A stretch of 58,374 nt of DNA. Source: JAKVCB01 sp963578605 (GTDB lineage: Bacteria; Planctomycetota; Planctomycetia; Pirellulales; Lacipirellulaceae). Positions within the stretch are counted from its first letter, which is position 1, and the number at the start of each line of letters is the position of its first letter. The notes under the pieces are model-generated. The model ran no database searches, was not told the DNA's origin, and saw nothing but the letters and a program-made list of their open reading frames with translations. The stretch is from contig CAUZEA010000026.1 in assembly GCA_963578605.1 (NCBI GenBank), positions 1 through 58,374 on the forward strand, read 5' to 3'. A program made the translations under genes and the position numbers. Positions 1 through 7,948 of the stretch are shown in pieces.

Positions 1-112
1 GTAAGGTTGGAGACTTGTAAGGTTGGAGACTTGTAAGGTTGGAGACTTGTAAGGTTGGAGACTTGTAAGGTTGGAGACTTGTAAGGTTGGAGACTTGTAA
101 GGTTGGAGACTT
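1..112. repeat. Seven tandem copies of a 16-bp unit upstream of infC
   Basis: The unit GTAAGGTTGGAGACTT is repeated seven times without a mismatch, ending at 112. It begins at the first base of the window, so the array may continue further left. It ends 33 bases before the start of infC, where a leader or the 3-prime end of an upstream gene would lie. There are no spacers, so it is not a CRISPR array. The unit contains GGAG, so on RNA it would display seven ribosome-binding-site-like patches. Whether that matters is unknown. Confidence 0.95.
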
Positions 113-132
113 GGGCGAGCTATAAACCCCAT

Positions 133-137
133 AGGAG
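133..137 (+). promoter_or_regulatory. Ribosome binding site that sets the infC start
   Basis: AGGAG lies 8 bases before the AUC at 146 and 5 bases before the AUC at 143. The infC frame is closed by TGA at 140-142, so this site can serve only one of these two AUC codons. Confidence 0.75.
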
Positions 138-145
138 AGTGAATC

Positions 146-649
146 ATCGACCGTAAACATCAACGGATCAACGATAAAATTCGTGTCACCCCGATTCGAT
201 TAATTGGCCAAGACGGCGCACAACTGGGTGTCGTCGAGACCGAACAGGCAATGGAGCAGGCCAAGTCAATTGGTCTCGACCTGGTCGAGGTTGCCTCATC
301 AGAAAAGCCCCCAGTTTGCCGGATCATGGACTACGGTAAGTTCAAGTACCAGCAGAAAAAAAGGCAACACAAGGGCCATGCACATCAAAGCAAGAACAAG
401 GAATTGCGCCTCCGCCCCAAGATTGGCGAGCACGACTTCCTGACAAAGGTCAACAAGGCCAAGGACTTTCTGAGTCAGAAAGACAAGGTCATCTTCTCGA
501 TCATCTTTCGTGGTCGCGAGAATGCCCACATTGAAGAGGGGTTTAAACTGGTCCAGCGGGTCGTGGAAGAGTTGCAAGATTTTGCCAAACTTGAGCAAGC
601 GCCGGGTATGCAAGGCCGGCGAATCGTCGTGATCTTTGCGCCGAAATAG
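146..649 (+). CDS. infC: Translation initiation factor IF-3, with AUC start codon
   Basis: IF-3 binds the 30S subunit and checks start-codon pairing. The frame reads IDRKHQRINDKIRV, then GQDGAQLGVVE (typical IF-3 N-domain), then VCRIMDYGKFKYQQKK at the linker, and ends with GRRIVVIFAPK, about 167 residues, a normal length. The first ATG in frame is at 251, which would delete the conserved N-terminus. There is no ATG, GTG or TTG between the in-frame TGA at 140-142 and 251. The start is therefore AUC at 146 (or AUC at 143), served by AGGAG at 133-137. In E. coli infC begins with AUU and IF-3 represses its own translation through that poor codon. The AUC here suggests the same control. It is the first gene of infC-rpmI-rplT-pheS-pheT. 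Confidence 0.93.
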   Translation: MDRKHQRINDKIRVTPIRLIGQDGAQLGVVETEQAMEQAKSIGLDLVEVASSEKPPVCRIMDYGKFKYQQKKRQHKGHAHQSKNKELRLRPKIGEHDFLTKVNKAKDFLSQKDKVIFSIIFRGRENAHIEEGFKLVQRVVEELQDFAKLEQAPGMQGRRIVVIFAPK

Positions 650-956
650 TTGCGATCTCTGGACCTGCGTGCAAGCGATGCGCCTGCTTGCAAGGAATCT
701 TTGCAACGGGGCAGACATGGAGATTTGGCGGGGGCACGTGGAAAGGTTTCGCCGCTGAGGACGGCAAGGGACCAGCGTGATGGTCGACCAGGCCGAATTC
801 TGCGGTGGTCTGAGCCCGAATTTTCAGGCAAACTGGCTGTTGTGAGGGTTCGTCGGGCAAAAGGCCCCTTCCACCACCGCGTCATTTTCTTATAATGCGG
901 AGTCCAGCGATCGGCTGAATCCATACACGTTCATCTCCTGCATTCAGGGCCAAATC
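650..956 (+). other. infC-rpmI spacer
   Basis: No gene is convincing in these 307 bases. A hairpin with arms TGCAAGC (670-676) and GCTTGCA (686-692) and a 9-base loop lies just after infC. No T-run follows, so it is not a standard terminator. In other bacteria such spacers carry the L20 operator that represses rpmI-rplT, but no mimic can be assigned by eye. Confidence 0.4.
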
Positions 957-1160
957 ATGCCCAAGCAAAAGACACACAAAGGTACCAAGAAGCGATTCCG
1001 CCTTACCGCGTCCGGTAAGGTCAAGCACCGATCTGCAGGGACCAGCCACCTGGCGGCCCGCATGAGCCAAAAGCGAAAACGAAAGCTGCGTGGGACTACC
1101 ACAACGGCCGCCTGCAGTACCAAAGCGATCGTCAAGGCCCTGGCTGGCAACAGCTATTGA
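957..1160 (+). CDS. rpmI: Large subunit ribosomal protein bL35
   Basis: The protein is a basic 67-residue chain beginning MPKQKTHKGTKKRF, the standard bL35 opening, followed by TASGKVKHRSAGTSHL and a Lys/Arg-rich KRKRKLRG stretch. Its length matches the family (about 65 residues). It sits in the conserved infC-rpmI-rplT order, 307 bases after infC and 137 bases before rplT. No strong ribosome binding site is visible, which fits genes whose expression is coupled or controlled by ribosomal protein L20. Confidence 0.96.
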   Translation: MPKQKTHKGTKKRFRLTASGKVKHRSAGTSHLAARMSQKRKRKLRGTTTTAACSTKAIVKALAGNSY

Positions 1161-1297
1161 GCGTTGGCCCTTGGAATCGGTTCAGATAAACGAACTGTTC
1201 AAGCGAATGAAGTCGAACTTGCCGGGCAGAAGATAAACGCTCTCCTGTTGTTCGAGAGGGCCTGGGCAAGCAACACCCGCGGGAAGGGTAGAAAAAG

Positions 1298-1654
1298 ATG
1301 CGCACTACTATAGGACCTGCACGAAACAAAAAAAAGAATCGTCTTTTTAAAAAAGCAAAGGGCTATCGGGGCGGGCGCAGCAAACTGCTGCGAACCGTCA
1401 AAGAAACGCTGATCCGCAGTGAGGTGTATGCGTTTCGTGATCGTCGCGTTCGCAAGCGGGAGTTTCGCAAACTCTGGATCCTTCGTATCAACGCCGCCAC
1501 GCGGGCGCGAGGTCTCAGATACAGCGAATTCATCAATGGTCTGAAAAAGGCAGGGATTGAAATTGATCGGAAGATGCTTTCTGAAATGGCCATTCACGAT
1601 TCAGCGGCTTTCGATGCCGTGGTGGAAAAAGCCCGAGAGAGCTTGGCGGCCTGA
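1298..1654 (+). CDS. rplT: Large subunit ribosomal protein bL20
   Basis: The protein has 118 residues. It contains RNKKKNRLFKKAKGYRGGRS in the RNA-binding N-terminal extension, then YAFRDRRVRKREFRKLWI and the RINAATRARGLRYSEFI block, all diagnostic for bL20. The start ATG follows the purine-rich GGGAAGGGTAGAAAAAG. bL20 is needed early in 50S assembly and in many bacteria represses its own operon. pheS follows after about 90 bases in the same direction. Confidence 0.97.
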   Translation: MRTTIGPARNKKKNRLFKKAKGYRGGRSKLLRTVKETLIRSEVYAFRDRRVRKREFRKLWILRINAATRARGLRYSEFINGLKKAGIEIDRKMLSEMAIHDSAAFDAVVEKARESLAA

Positions 1655-1746
1655 GGCTTGCTTCTGCCCGATAACCGTGAATCAAGCCGCCGCCTGGAGT
1701 CAGGTCTTCGGGCCCCCGGCCAATCTTGCTTGCCGAGGCAATGGTC

Positions 1747-3288
1747 ATGACCGACGAAATTGTGCTTAGCGAAGGCGTGTATGCCGTTTGGCAGACACTC
1801 GCCCAAGAGGGACCCCTGGAGACCGCCGCGCTGGTCGAACGTACGGGTGTCAACCAGGCTCAAATTGCCGCCACCGCTGCAGAGGGCGCTGAAAAAGGCT
1901 TCCTCATGATTGCCGAAAGGCCACGTCAGGAATTGGTTCCGACCGCAGCTGCTGCCAAGCTTGTGGAGGCTGGTTTGCCTGAGCTGCGGGCCGCCCAACA
2001 TCTGGCCCAGGTTGGTGGCGAATTGCCTCTGGCCGATTTTATTCAATGGGCCAAAGAGAAAGAGATCGCACCTAACGAAGTCTTGAAGTGGGGCCCGATG
2101 CGGGGCTGGCTCAACCGTGTTAAAGGGGACCATGGTGCAACGCTTGTTTTGACGGAGCAAGGACGTGCTGGCCTTGAAGAGCCCGATGATGACCTGCGGG
2201 CACTTGCCCTGGCACTTCGCCACAATTCGATTTTCCTGGATTCCCTACCCGACAGTGTCGACCCCGAGCGTGTTATCCAATTGCTTGGTAAACGAGGCGA
2301 ACTTGCCAAGCTCAAGAAACGAACAGAACGGATCCTCGAATTGACCAAGGCGGGGCACGACGCCTTGGCCCGGGCGCGAGTTGTTAAAGAGCGTAATTCG
2401 CTCACGCCCGAAGACCTGGAAAGTGGTGCCTGGCGGGAGATCCAGCTGCGACCCTACGACATCACCCTGGCAGCCAAAGATGTCTATCCGGCCAAAGTTC
2501 ACCCACTCCGCAAAGTGATGGAGGAAACACGGCGGGCCTTCCTGGAGATGGGGTTCACCGAGGTCGCTTCCCCGCTGGTTGAGTCGGCCTTCTGGAATTT
2601 CGACGCCCTGTTTCAGCCCCAGGATCACCCGGCCCGTGATATGCAGGATACGTTTTACATGTCGCATCCGCAGGTCGCCGACTTGCCAGACCAGGGGATT
2701 GTCGATCAGGTCAAGCGCGCCCATGAAGATGGGGGGGATACGGGATCCGAGGGATGGGGATACGACTGGAAGCCTGAACGGTCGCAGCAAGTTGTACTCC
2801 GCACCCATACCACCGCCGCCACGATTCGTGCGTTGAGTCGAAATCCGGATCCCCCCGGCAAGTACTTTTGCGTCGGTTGGACATTTCGCAACGAAACGAT
2901 TAGTTTCAAACACCTGCCTGTGTTTCATCAAGTCGACGGCATCGTGATCGATGAAGAGGCAAACCTGGCATCGTTGTTGGGTACGCTTCAGGAATTTTAT
3001 TCGAAGATGGGGTTTGGCCGGGTGAAGTTTAAACCCGCTTTTTATCCCTATACGGAACCGAGTGTTGACGTTGTCGTTTATATGGAATCCCGTGGGAAAT
3101 GGATCGAAATGGGCGGCGCTGGAATCTTTCGGCCCGAGGTAACTCAACCTCTAGGATGCCAATATCCAGTCCTCGCCTGGGGTTTGGGAGTCGAACGGTT
3201 GGCAATGCTGCGGTGTGGTTTCGACGACATTCGCGAACTGTATCGGTCAAACCTCGATTCGCTGGAGGCGGTAGCCCTATGCCGATAG
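1747..3288 (+). CDS. pheS: Phenylalanyl-tRNA synthetase alpha subunit, archaeal/eukaryotic type
   Basis: This is the catalytic subunit that charges tRNA-Phe. It has 513 residues, far longer than bacterial PheS (about 340). About 200 N-terminal residues read as winged-helix-like segments (VWQTLAQEGPLETAALVERTG), not the bacterial coiled coil. The core has DVYPAKVHPLRKVMEETRRA, motif 2 RTHTTAATIR, FHQVDGIVID, GGAGIFRPEV and AWGLGVERLAM, the archaeal/eukaryotic wording. ATG at 1747 is preferred because GAGG lies 8 bases upstream at 1735-1738. In-frame ATG at 1741 and TTG at 1726 are alternatives. It overlaps pheT by 10 bases. The position after rplT is that of bacterial pheS, so this looks like replacement in place. 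Confidence 0.95.
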   Translation: MTDEIVLSEGVYAVWQTLAQEGPLETAALVERTGVNQAQIAATAAEGAEKGFLMIAERPRQELVPTAAAAKLVEAGLPELRAAQHLAQVGGELPLADFIQWAKEKEIAPNEVLKWGPMRGWLNRVKGDHGATLVLTEQGRAGLEEPDDDLRALALALRHNSIFLDSLPDSVDPERVIQLLGKRGELAKLKKRTERILELTKAGHDALARARVVKERNSLTPEDLESGAWREIQLRPYDITLAAKDVYPAKVHPLRKVMEETRRAFLEMGFTEVASPLVESAFWNFDALFQPQDHPARDMQDTFYMSHPQVADLPDQGIVDQVKRAHEDGGDTGSEGWGYDWKPERSQQVVLRTHTTAATIRALSRNPDPPGKYFCVGWTFRNETISFKHLPVFHQVDGIVIDEEANLASLLGTLQEFYSKMGFGRVKFKPAFYPYTEPSVDVVVYMESRGKWIEMGGAGIFRPEVTQPLGCQYPVLAWGLGVERLAMLRCGFDDIRELYRSNLDSLEAVALCR

Positions 3289-5081
3289 TGAATATCGACC
3301 TTGAGTGGCTCAACCAACTCTTGGGGAAGGACTATCCTCCCGCAACCATCCATGAAGCGCTTGATCAAATTGGCTGCGACGTGGAAGAGGTGGCCGAGAT
3401 CCAGCGAAGTCGCTGTCCCCACTGCCAGTCGCTGGTAGAACACCCGCTTGGCCAGGAAGAGGTTAAGGTTTGCAATTTTTGCGGTCATGAATCGGCAACA
3501 CCGTTCCCTTGCGTCGGGGCCCAACAGGTATTGCGGCTTGATTTGCTGGCTGATCGGCCTGACCTTTTTGACGTTGGTGGTTTGGCCCGCGCTCTGCGGG
3601 GCACCTTGGGCATTGATCGTGGTTTGCCCCGCTACCAGGTCAAGTCTTCAGGGCAGGTGGTCCATGTCGATGCTTCGACCCGGGCTGCTGACAGCTATCG
3701 ACCATTCATCGCCTGCAGCATCATAAGCCTTCCCCCCGTCGACGAAACGAGTCTCATTGCAATCATGAAGTTGCAGGAGAATTTACATTGGGGGGTAGGA
3801 CGCGACCGGAAGTTAGCTTCAATTGGTGTCTACGATTTAGACACCCTCCAGGGAGATATCCATTACTGCACCATCGATCCGGATAACGAACCATTCATAC
3901 CACTGGGAATGCCGGGGAAGAAAATGACCGGTCGGCAAATCCTCAGTGATCATCCCAAGGGGGCTGCTTATGCCCACCTGTTGAAGGACCACATCCGATA
4001 CCCGGTTCTGCTTGACAATGCCGGCCAGGTACTGTCGATGCCGCCGATCATTAACAGCGATGAGACCCGGCTCAAAATGGGTACAAACCGGGTCTTCATC
4101 GATGTGACCGGCGTCAGCCAGGCTGCCGTGAAAAAAGCACTCGACACGATGGTCTGTTCACTTTTGGAGATTGGTGGCCAGGTGGAGACGGTCAAAATCG
4201 TTGCTGCGGACGGCACCACCCGCGAGACCCCCAACCTTACTCCCGGTGAGGCCGAAGTCGATCTGCAAGGTGCCCGACGCTGGTTGGGGTTGCCCTTGGA
4301 CGAGGCAACGCTGACCGAATCACTCGAAAGAATGCGATTTGATGCGGTGCCAATCGCCAATTCGAACGGAAGATTCAAAGTTTCTTACCCTCCCTACCGC
4401 ACTGATATTCGCCACATGGTCGACTTGCTCGAGGATGTAGCAATCGGTTTCGGGTATGGCAACATCGAGCCCAGGCTGGTCCGTTCGATGACCGTTGGCC
4501 AACCCCGCCCTGAAGAGCTACTCAGCGAACAGGCAAGGCAAATCCTGTTAGGCCTGGGATTCACCGAGATTATGAACCTGCCACTCTCGACCGAAGAACA
4601 GCAGTTTGAGCGTTTGCGAATCTCGACCCCAGAACGATATCCGCAAATCTCCAACCCCAAGCTCAAGGATTACCGGGTGCTGCGAACCCACTTGATGGGA
4701 GGGTTGCTGGAGGCTTTGCGCGAGAATCGCCGACGCCCGATGCCGCTCTGCTTGTTCGAAATGGATAATGTGACACGATTGGAGGAAACTGCCGAGACCG
4801 GTACGATCGATCAGCGCCACCTGGCATTTATCGAAATCGGCCGCGACGCCGGTTACGCGGCAGCCCGGAGCGTGCTCGATGCTCTCTTGCGAGAACTGGG
4901 CTTTACGGCCTGCTACACGGAGATCGATCATCCTACATTCGTGCCGGGCCGCGTTGCCTCATTCAAGACAGACGACGAAATTGTCGGTGTTCTTGGCGAA
5001 GTGCATCCGGAAGTGCTCACGAATTTCAATCTCAACTACCCCGCTGCTCTCGTCGAACTGACCTTGCATCGCATATCGTGA
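3279..5081 (+). CDS. pheT: Phenylalanyl-tRNA synthetase beta subunit, archaeal/eukaryotic type with zinc-ribbon insert
   Basis: This is the partner of PheS in the alpha2-beta2 enzyme. It has 600 residues, against about 790 for bacterial PheT, and lacks the N-terminal tRNA-binding domain. Archaeal-type landmarks are FFPNRPDL-like DLLADRPDLFDVGGLARALRG, PIINSDETRLKMGTNRVFID, YPPYRTDIRHMVDLLEDVAIG and a C-terminal GVLGEVHPEVLTNF. An unusual insert near the N-terminus carries Cys46-x2-Cys49 and Cys65-x2-Cys68, a probable zinc ribbon absent from the archaeal proteins I know. ATG at 3279 overlaps the end of pheS, with GGAGG at 3264-3268. An earlier in-frame ATG at 3099 lies inside pheS and is rejected. 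Confidence 0.95.
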   Translation: MPIVNIDLEWLNQLLGKDYPPATIHEALDQIGCDVEEVAEIQRSRCPHCQSLVEHPLGQEEVKVCNFCGHESATPFPCVGAQQVLRLDLLADRPDLFDVGGLARALRGTLGIDRGLPRYQVKSSGQVVHVDASTRAADSYRPFIACSIISLPPVDETSLIAIMKLQENLHWGVGRDRKLASIGVYDLDTLQGDIHYCTIDPDNEPFIPLGMPGKKMTGRQILSDHPKGAAYAHLLKDHIRYPVLLDNAGQVLSMPPIINSDETRLKMGTNRVFIDVTGVSQAAVKKALDTMVCSLLEIGGQVETVKIVAADGTTRETPNLTPGEAEVDLQGARRWLGLPLDEATLTESLERMRFDAVPIANSNGRFKVSYPPYRTDIRHMVDLLEDVAIGFGYGNIEPRLVRSMTVGQPRPEELLSEQARQILLGLGFTEIMNLPLSTEEQQFERLRISTPERYPQISNPKLKDYRVLRTHLMGGLLEALRENRRRPMPLCLFEMDNVTRLEETAETGTIDQRHLAFIEIGRDAGYAAARSVLDALLRELGFTACYTEIDHPTFVPGRVASFKTDDEIVGVLGEVHPEVLTNFNLNYPAALVELTLHRIS

Positions 5082-5166
5082 TCGAATTTCAGATAGCAGG
5101 GGCGAACATTCTGTCGAGCGGCCAGAGTGGCCATCGCATTGAGTCTTTCTCGCGATCAGCGCGAGA

Positions 5167-5200
5167 CTAGAGCCCGACTGAATCATCAGCCAGGCTCTAG
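5167..5200. terminator. Hairpin between convergent pheT and TPR gene
   Basis: CTAGAGCC (5167-5174) pairs perfectly with GGCTCTAG (5193-5200) around an 18-base loop. It lies between two convergent genes, so it could end transcription from either side. It lacks a T-run, so the call is weak. Confidence 0.3.
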
Positions 5201-5260
5201 TACTTCCCCCTCGAATTAGTTCTTTAACAGATCGCCTGCAAACAAATTGCAGCGTTTTGT

Positions 5261-7642
5261 TTACTCCCCATAGCTGGCCGGTTGAATTGCGGTGGCCGGG
5301 CTGGTTCGAAACGGCTGGAAACTCCTGTACAGCTTCAAGCGAAACTCGTAGATTGCCCGCTCCTGCTCCGTTGAAATTCCAATGGCTTGTTCCAGGCTGG
5401 CAATGGCTGATGGAAAGTCACCCGCGTTGGCTTGAGCGGCCGCCAACGTATCTAAACTGATCGCACTCTGCGAATTGTCCAAACGGATCGCCTGCTGGGC
5501 CTGCTTCAATGCCAGGTTTGAATCTCGAATAGAATCATCGGGACAGGTGGCCAGCAGCCATGCCGAACTCCGATACGCATGTGCCAATTGATCATCAAGA
5601 TCGATCGCCCGCTTGTACTCGTTGGCCGCTTCAGTATAGCGTCCGATATCTGTCAGCAAGTCTGCCCGACTGGTGATCACATGGCTATCATCGCTGGCCG
5701 AGAGTTGCGCCGCCGCGTCAAAGTGGTAGAGCGCCTTCTGTAGCCTTCCAAGCATGTGGCACACACGGCCTCGACCTTGATGAGCTACAGCCAGATCGGG
5801 ATCGAGTTCGATCGCGTGGCGATAGTCTTGCAGTGCGGACCGCAGGTCGCCTGCCTGCACAAACAAAGCGGCACGGTTTGAATACGCCTTCGCAAACTGC
5901 GGATTCAGTTCCGTGCACCGATTGAAATCGTTGAAAGCCTGCTCGAATTCACCCGCCTGTGCCCGCAAGACTCCCCGGTTGTGGAACGCTCGCCACAAGT
6001 TGGGATCGAGCCGCAATGCGTCTTCAAAGTCGAGTAAGGCTTGCTGGGTGGTACCGGCGTCTGCCTTCACTTGCCCTCGGCGGTTAAGCGCCCACGCGCC
6101 CAGTTTCTTGGCGTATTCGGCCCTTTCGCCCTTTGATTCAATTGCCAAAGCATGGCGACACGATTCGACGACATCCGTGTAAGCCGTTTCGGTTGTTGCC
6201 GTTTGTGCCTTGCCGTGGATTTCCACAATCAAGGCAGCGACGCGTTCTTGGGCTGGTGTAATCGCCTCGGTGATTGGCTTCGCTGGCGACACCGACGAAG
6301 ATTCACCGCGATTGGTGGGAAGCGAAGTAATCTTGGGAAGCTTCCTGGGGACAGGTCGGCTGGCAGTTTTTGTCGGCCTCGGCCATGACCCTTTTTGGGG
6401 GAAAACTGGGAGCAGCTTGGGGGACTGCTGAAGTTGCGGTGCGGGACGCTGCGAGCCTCTTTTGCGGACTTTCTGGGGTTGTGCAGTGGTCGCACTCGGT
6501 GGCTGATTGCTGGTCGACCTGGCAACTCGTTGGGGACTTCGCGACGAGGTGGACTGCTCTGCTGTCGTCGGACGTTGACGCCGTTTGAATAATCCACCCA
6601 GGACGTCGGGATTTGATGAGTTGGCAGCCGGTTGGCTTGTCTTTGGTGCCGGTCTTGTTTGCGGAGGATCTCTCGGTATCCGCAAATCTGTAAATTGTCT
6701 GGAGTCCGGCCTCGCTGACGAGGTGGGCTGCTCTGCTGTCGCCAGAGGTTGACGGCGTTTAAATAGTCCACCCACGGCGCCGAGATTTGATGAGTTGGCA
6801 GCCGGTTTGCTTGTCTTTGGTGCAAGTCTTGCTTGCGAAGGATCTCTCGGTATCTGCAAATCTGTAAATTGTTTGGAATCGGACTTCGTTGAGAAATCTG
6901 GCGTGCGCCGTTTGGGCTCGACTGTCTGCCAGCTGGCCCCAGGTTTAAGTTCAGATTGGCCACTCGGTGGATTGAGAATCGCAGAAAAGTTTGTCGAAGA
7001 TTCGGGTAACGCCGGTTGGGGTTGCTGCCTTGAGCGGTTGTCGTAGTCAGCCGGCACAACCTTCGGATCTCGCACTGACGACGCTTCAGATCGTAGGCTG
7101 GTTCGCCCCATTCGGTCAGCCATTGCGGCCAGAATACCTGTGGTTTTTTCGTCGCTCCGGGGAGGATTGGTTTTTTTGTCGTTTCGGGGACCAGTCTTGG
7201 CACGCTTGCCGCTTAGCGAAGGGAAACTGAACTTTGATTTCAGTTCTGCCATGGCACCCAACAAAGACCCTTGCCTGCGATCGGCCAGATTGAGGATCTG
7301 GTCAGTCGGCCTGTTGAAGCGATTCTTGTTTTCGTTCAAGGCACCCCGTACTCTGCTCTTGGCCGCCGGTTGTCGCTTGACTAACGGTTGCCGCTTGACT
7401 GTCGGTTCATCGCTTATGATCACGAACCCAGTGTCACTTGTCCAAGCCTGGTTTGCAGGTTTTTCCAGTTCCGGTCGGGCAAGTTTCTTGCTGGCAAGTT
7501 GTGGGACAGCGGTCACACGGTTGCCGCCAAACTCGATCGCTGGAGATTGCCCGCTGGTAGTACCCTGCGGAATTGCAAACAACACGTTTGCGAGAAGAAT
7601 TCCGGAGAGCAAAATCGTGTGGGGACGTAATTCGAGGGCCAT
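5261..7642 (-). CDS. Secreted TPR-repeat protein, long disordered N-half
   Basis: The function is unknown. The 793-residue product starts MALELRPHTILLSGILL and has a signal peptide. A Ser/Pro/Lys/Arg-rich region of about 450 residues follows and includes two tandem 58-residue copies. The C-terminal third has about six TPR units, such as LDFEDALRLDPNLWRAFHNR and YRHAIELDPDLAVAHQGRGR, a scaffold for protein contacts outside the cytoplasm. The ATG at 7642 is chosen because it begins the signal peptide; an earlier in-frame ATG at 7780 would bury it. It is a paralogue of the next TPR gene. Both have the phrase SAWLLATCP or SLAWLLATCP late in the TPR block and end in Q-(P/A)-A-S-Y. Confidence 0.85.
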   Translation of the reverse strand: MALELRPHTILLSGILLANVLFAIPQGTTSGQSPAIEFGGNRVTAVPQLASKKLARPELEKPANQAWTSDTGFVIISDEPTVKRQPLVKRQPAAKSRVRGALNENKNRFNRPTDQILNLADRRQGSLLGAMAELKSKFSFPSLSGKRAKTGPRNDKKTNPPRSDEKTTGILAAMADRMGRTSLRSEASSVRDPKVVPADYDNRSRQQPQPALPESSTNFSAILNPPSGQSELKPGASWQTVEPKRRTPDFSTKSDSKQFTDLQIPRDPSQARLAPKTSKPAANSSNLGAVGGLFKRRQPLATAEQPTSSARPDSRQFTDLRIPRDPPQTRPAPKTSQPAANSSNPDVLGGLFKRRQRPTTAEQSTSSRSPQRVARSTSNQPPSATTAQPQKVRKRGSQRPAPQLQQSPKLLPVFPQKGSWPRPTKTASRPVPRKLPKITSLPTNRGESSSVSPAKPITEAITPAQERVAALIVEIHGKAQTATTETAYTDVVESCRHALAIESKGERAEYAKKLGAWALNRRGQVKADAGTTQQALLDFEDALRLDPNLWRAFHNRGVLRAQAGEFEQAFNDFNRCTELNPQFAKAYSNRAALFVQAGDLRSALQDYRHAIELDPDLAVAHQGRGRVCHMLGRLQKALYHFDAAAQLSASDDSHVITSRADLLTDIGRYTEAANEYKRAIDLDDQLAHAYRSSAWLLATCPDDSIRDSNLALKQAQQAIRLDNSQSAISLDTLAAAQANAGDFPSAIASLEQAIGISTEQERAIYEFRLKLYRSFQPFRTSPATAIQPASYGE
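6543..6890 (-). repeat. 174-bp tandem duplication inside the TPR gene
   Basis: 6543-6716 and 6717-6890 are two adjacent copies, period exactly 174 bp (58 codons). Both contain GGATCTCTCGGTATC and CAAATCTGTAAATTGT at the same offset. The encoded unit includes FTDL(Q/R)IPRDP, KPAANSSN and GGLFKRRQ. The copies have diverged by scattered substitutions but no indel breaks the frame, so the duplication is old and kept in frame. Confidence 0.93.
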
Positions 7643-7948
7643 AGTTCTACCTGAATGATTCGTGGCGTTTGAGGGATCGAGGGAACCAAGTTTGAACTTC
7701 GACTTGGGTTCGCCTGCACTCAAGCCCGGGGGGGCTAGCAACCGAAGGCGGTATCTACATCTGTCGTTGGGATACCGCAATCTGGTTGCATTTTCGACTA
7801 TCGACCAATCGCTACTGACGCCCTAACTAAAAATACGCATAGAATCAACAAAACCGAGAAAGTCGACCCAGTTTGACAGCAGGTCAGCTGGCACAGGGGG
7901 CGGTCTCTGGGGCAGAGAAGTTGTGATTAACCGCTGACGATGGGATCG
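7643..7948. other. Spacer between the two TPR genes
   Basis: No gene is supported in these 306 bases. The 5-prime part, read on the minus strand, is the leader of the gene ending at 5261. An AT-rich patch at about 7800-7865 could hold its promoter, but no clear -35/-10 pair was seen. Confidence 0.3.

Noticed and set aside
1..112. CRISPR array
   Set aside because: The repeats are contiguous 16-bp units with no spacers, and no cas gene is present.
2245..3147. 300-residue open frame on the minus strand
   Set aside because: It is antisense to the well-conserved pheS and shows no recognised family.
3099..3278. Upstream extension of pheT
   Set aside because: The extra 60 codons lie in another frame of pheS, while MPIVNIDLEW with its ribosome binding site at 3264 starts the true protein.
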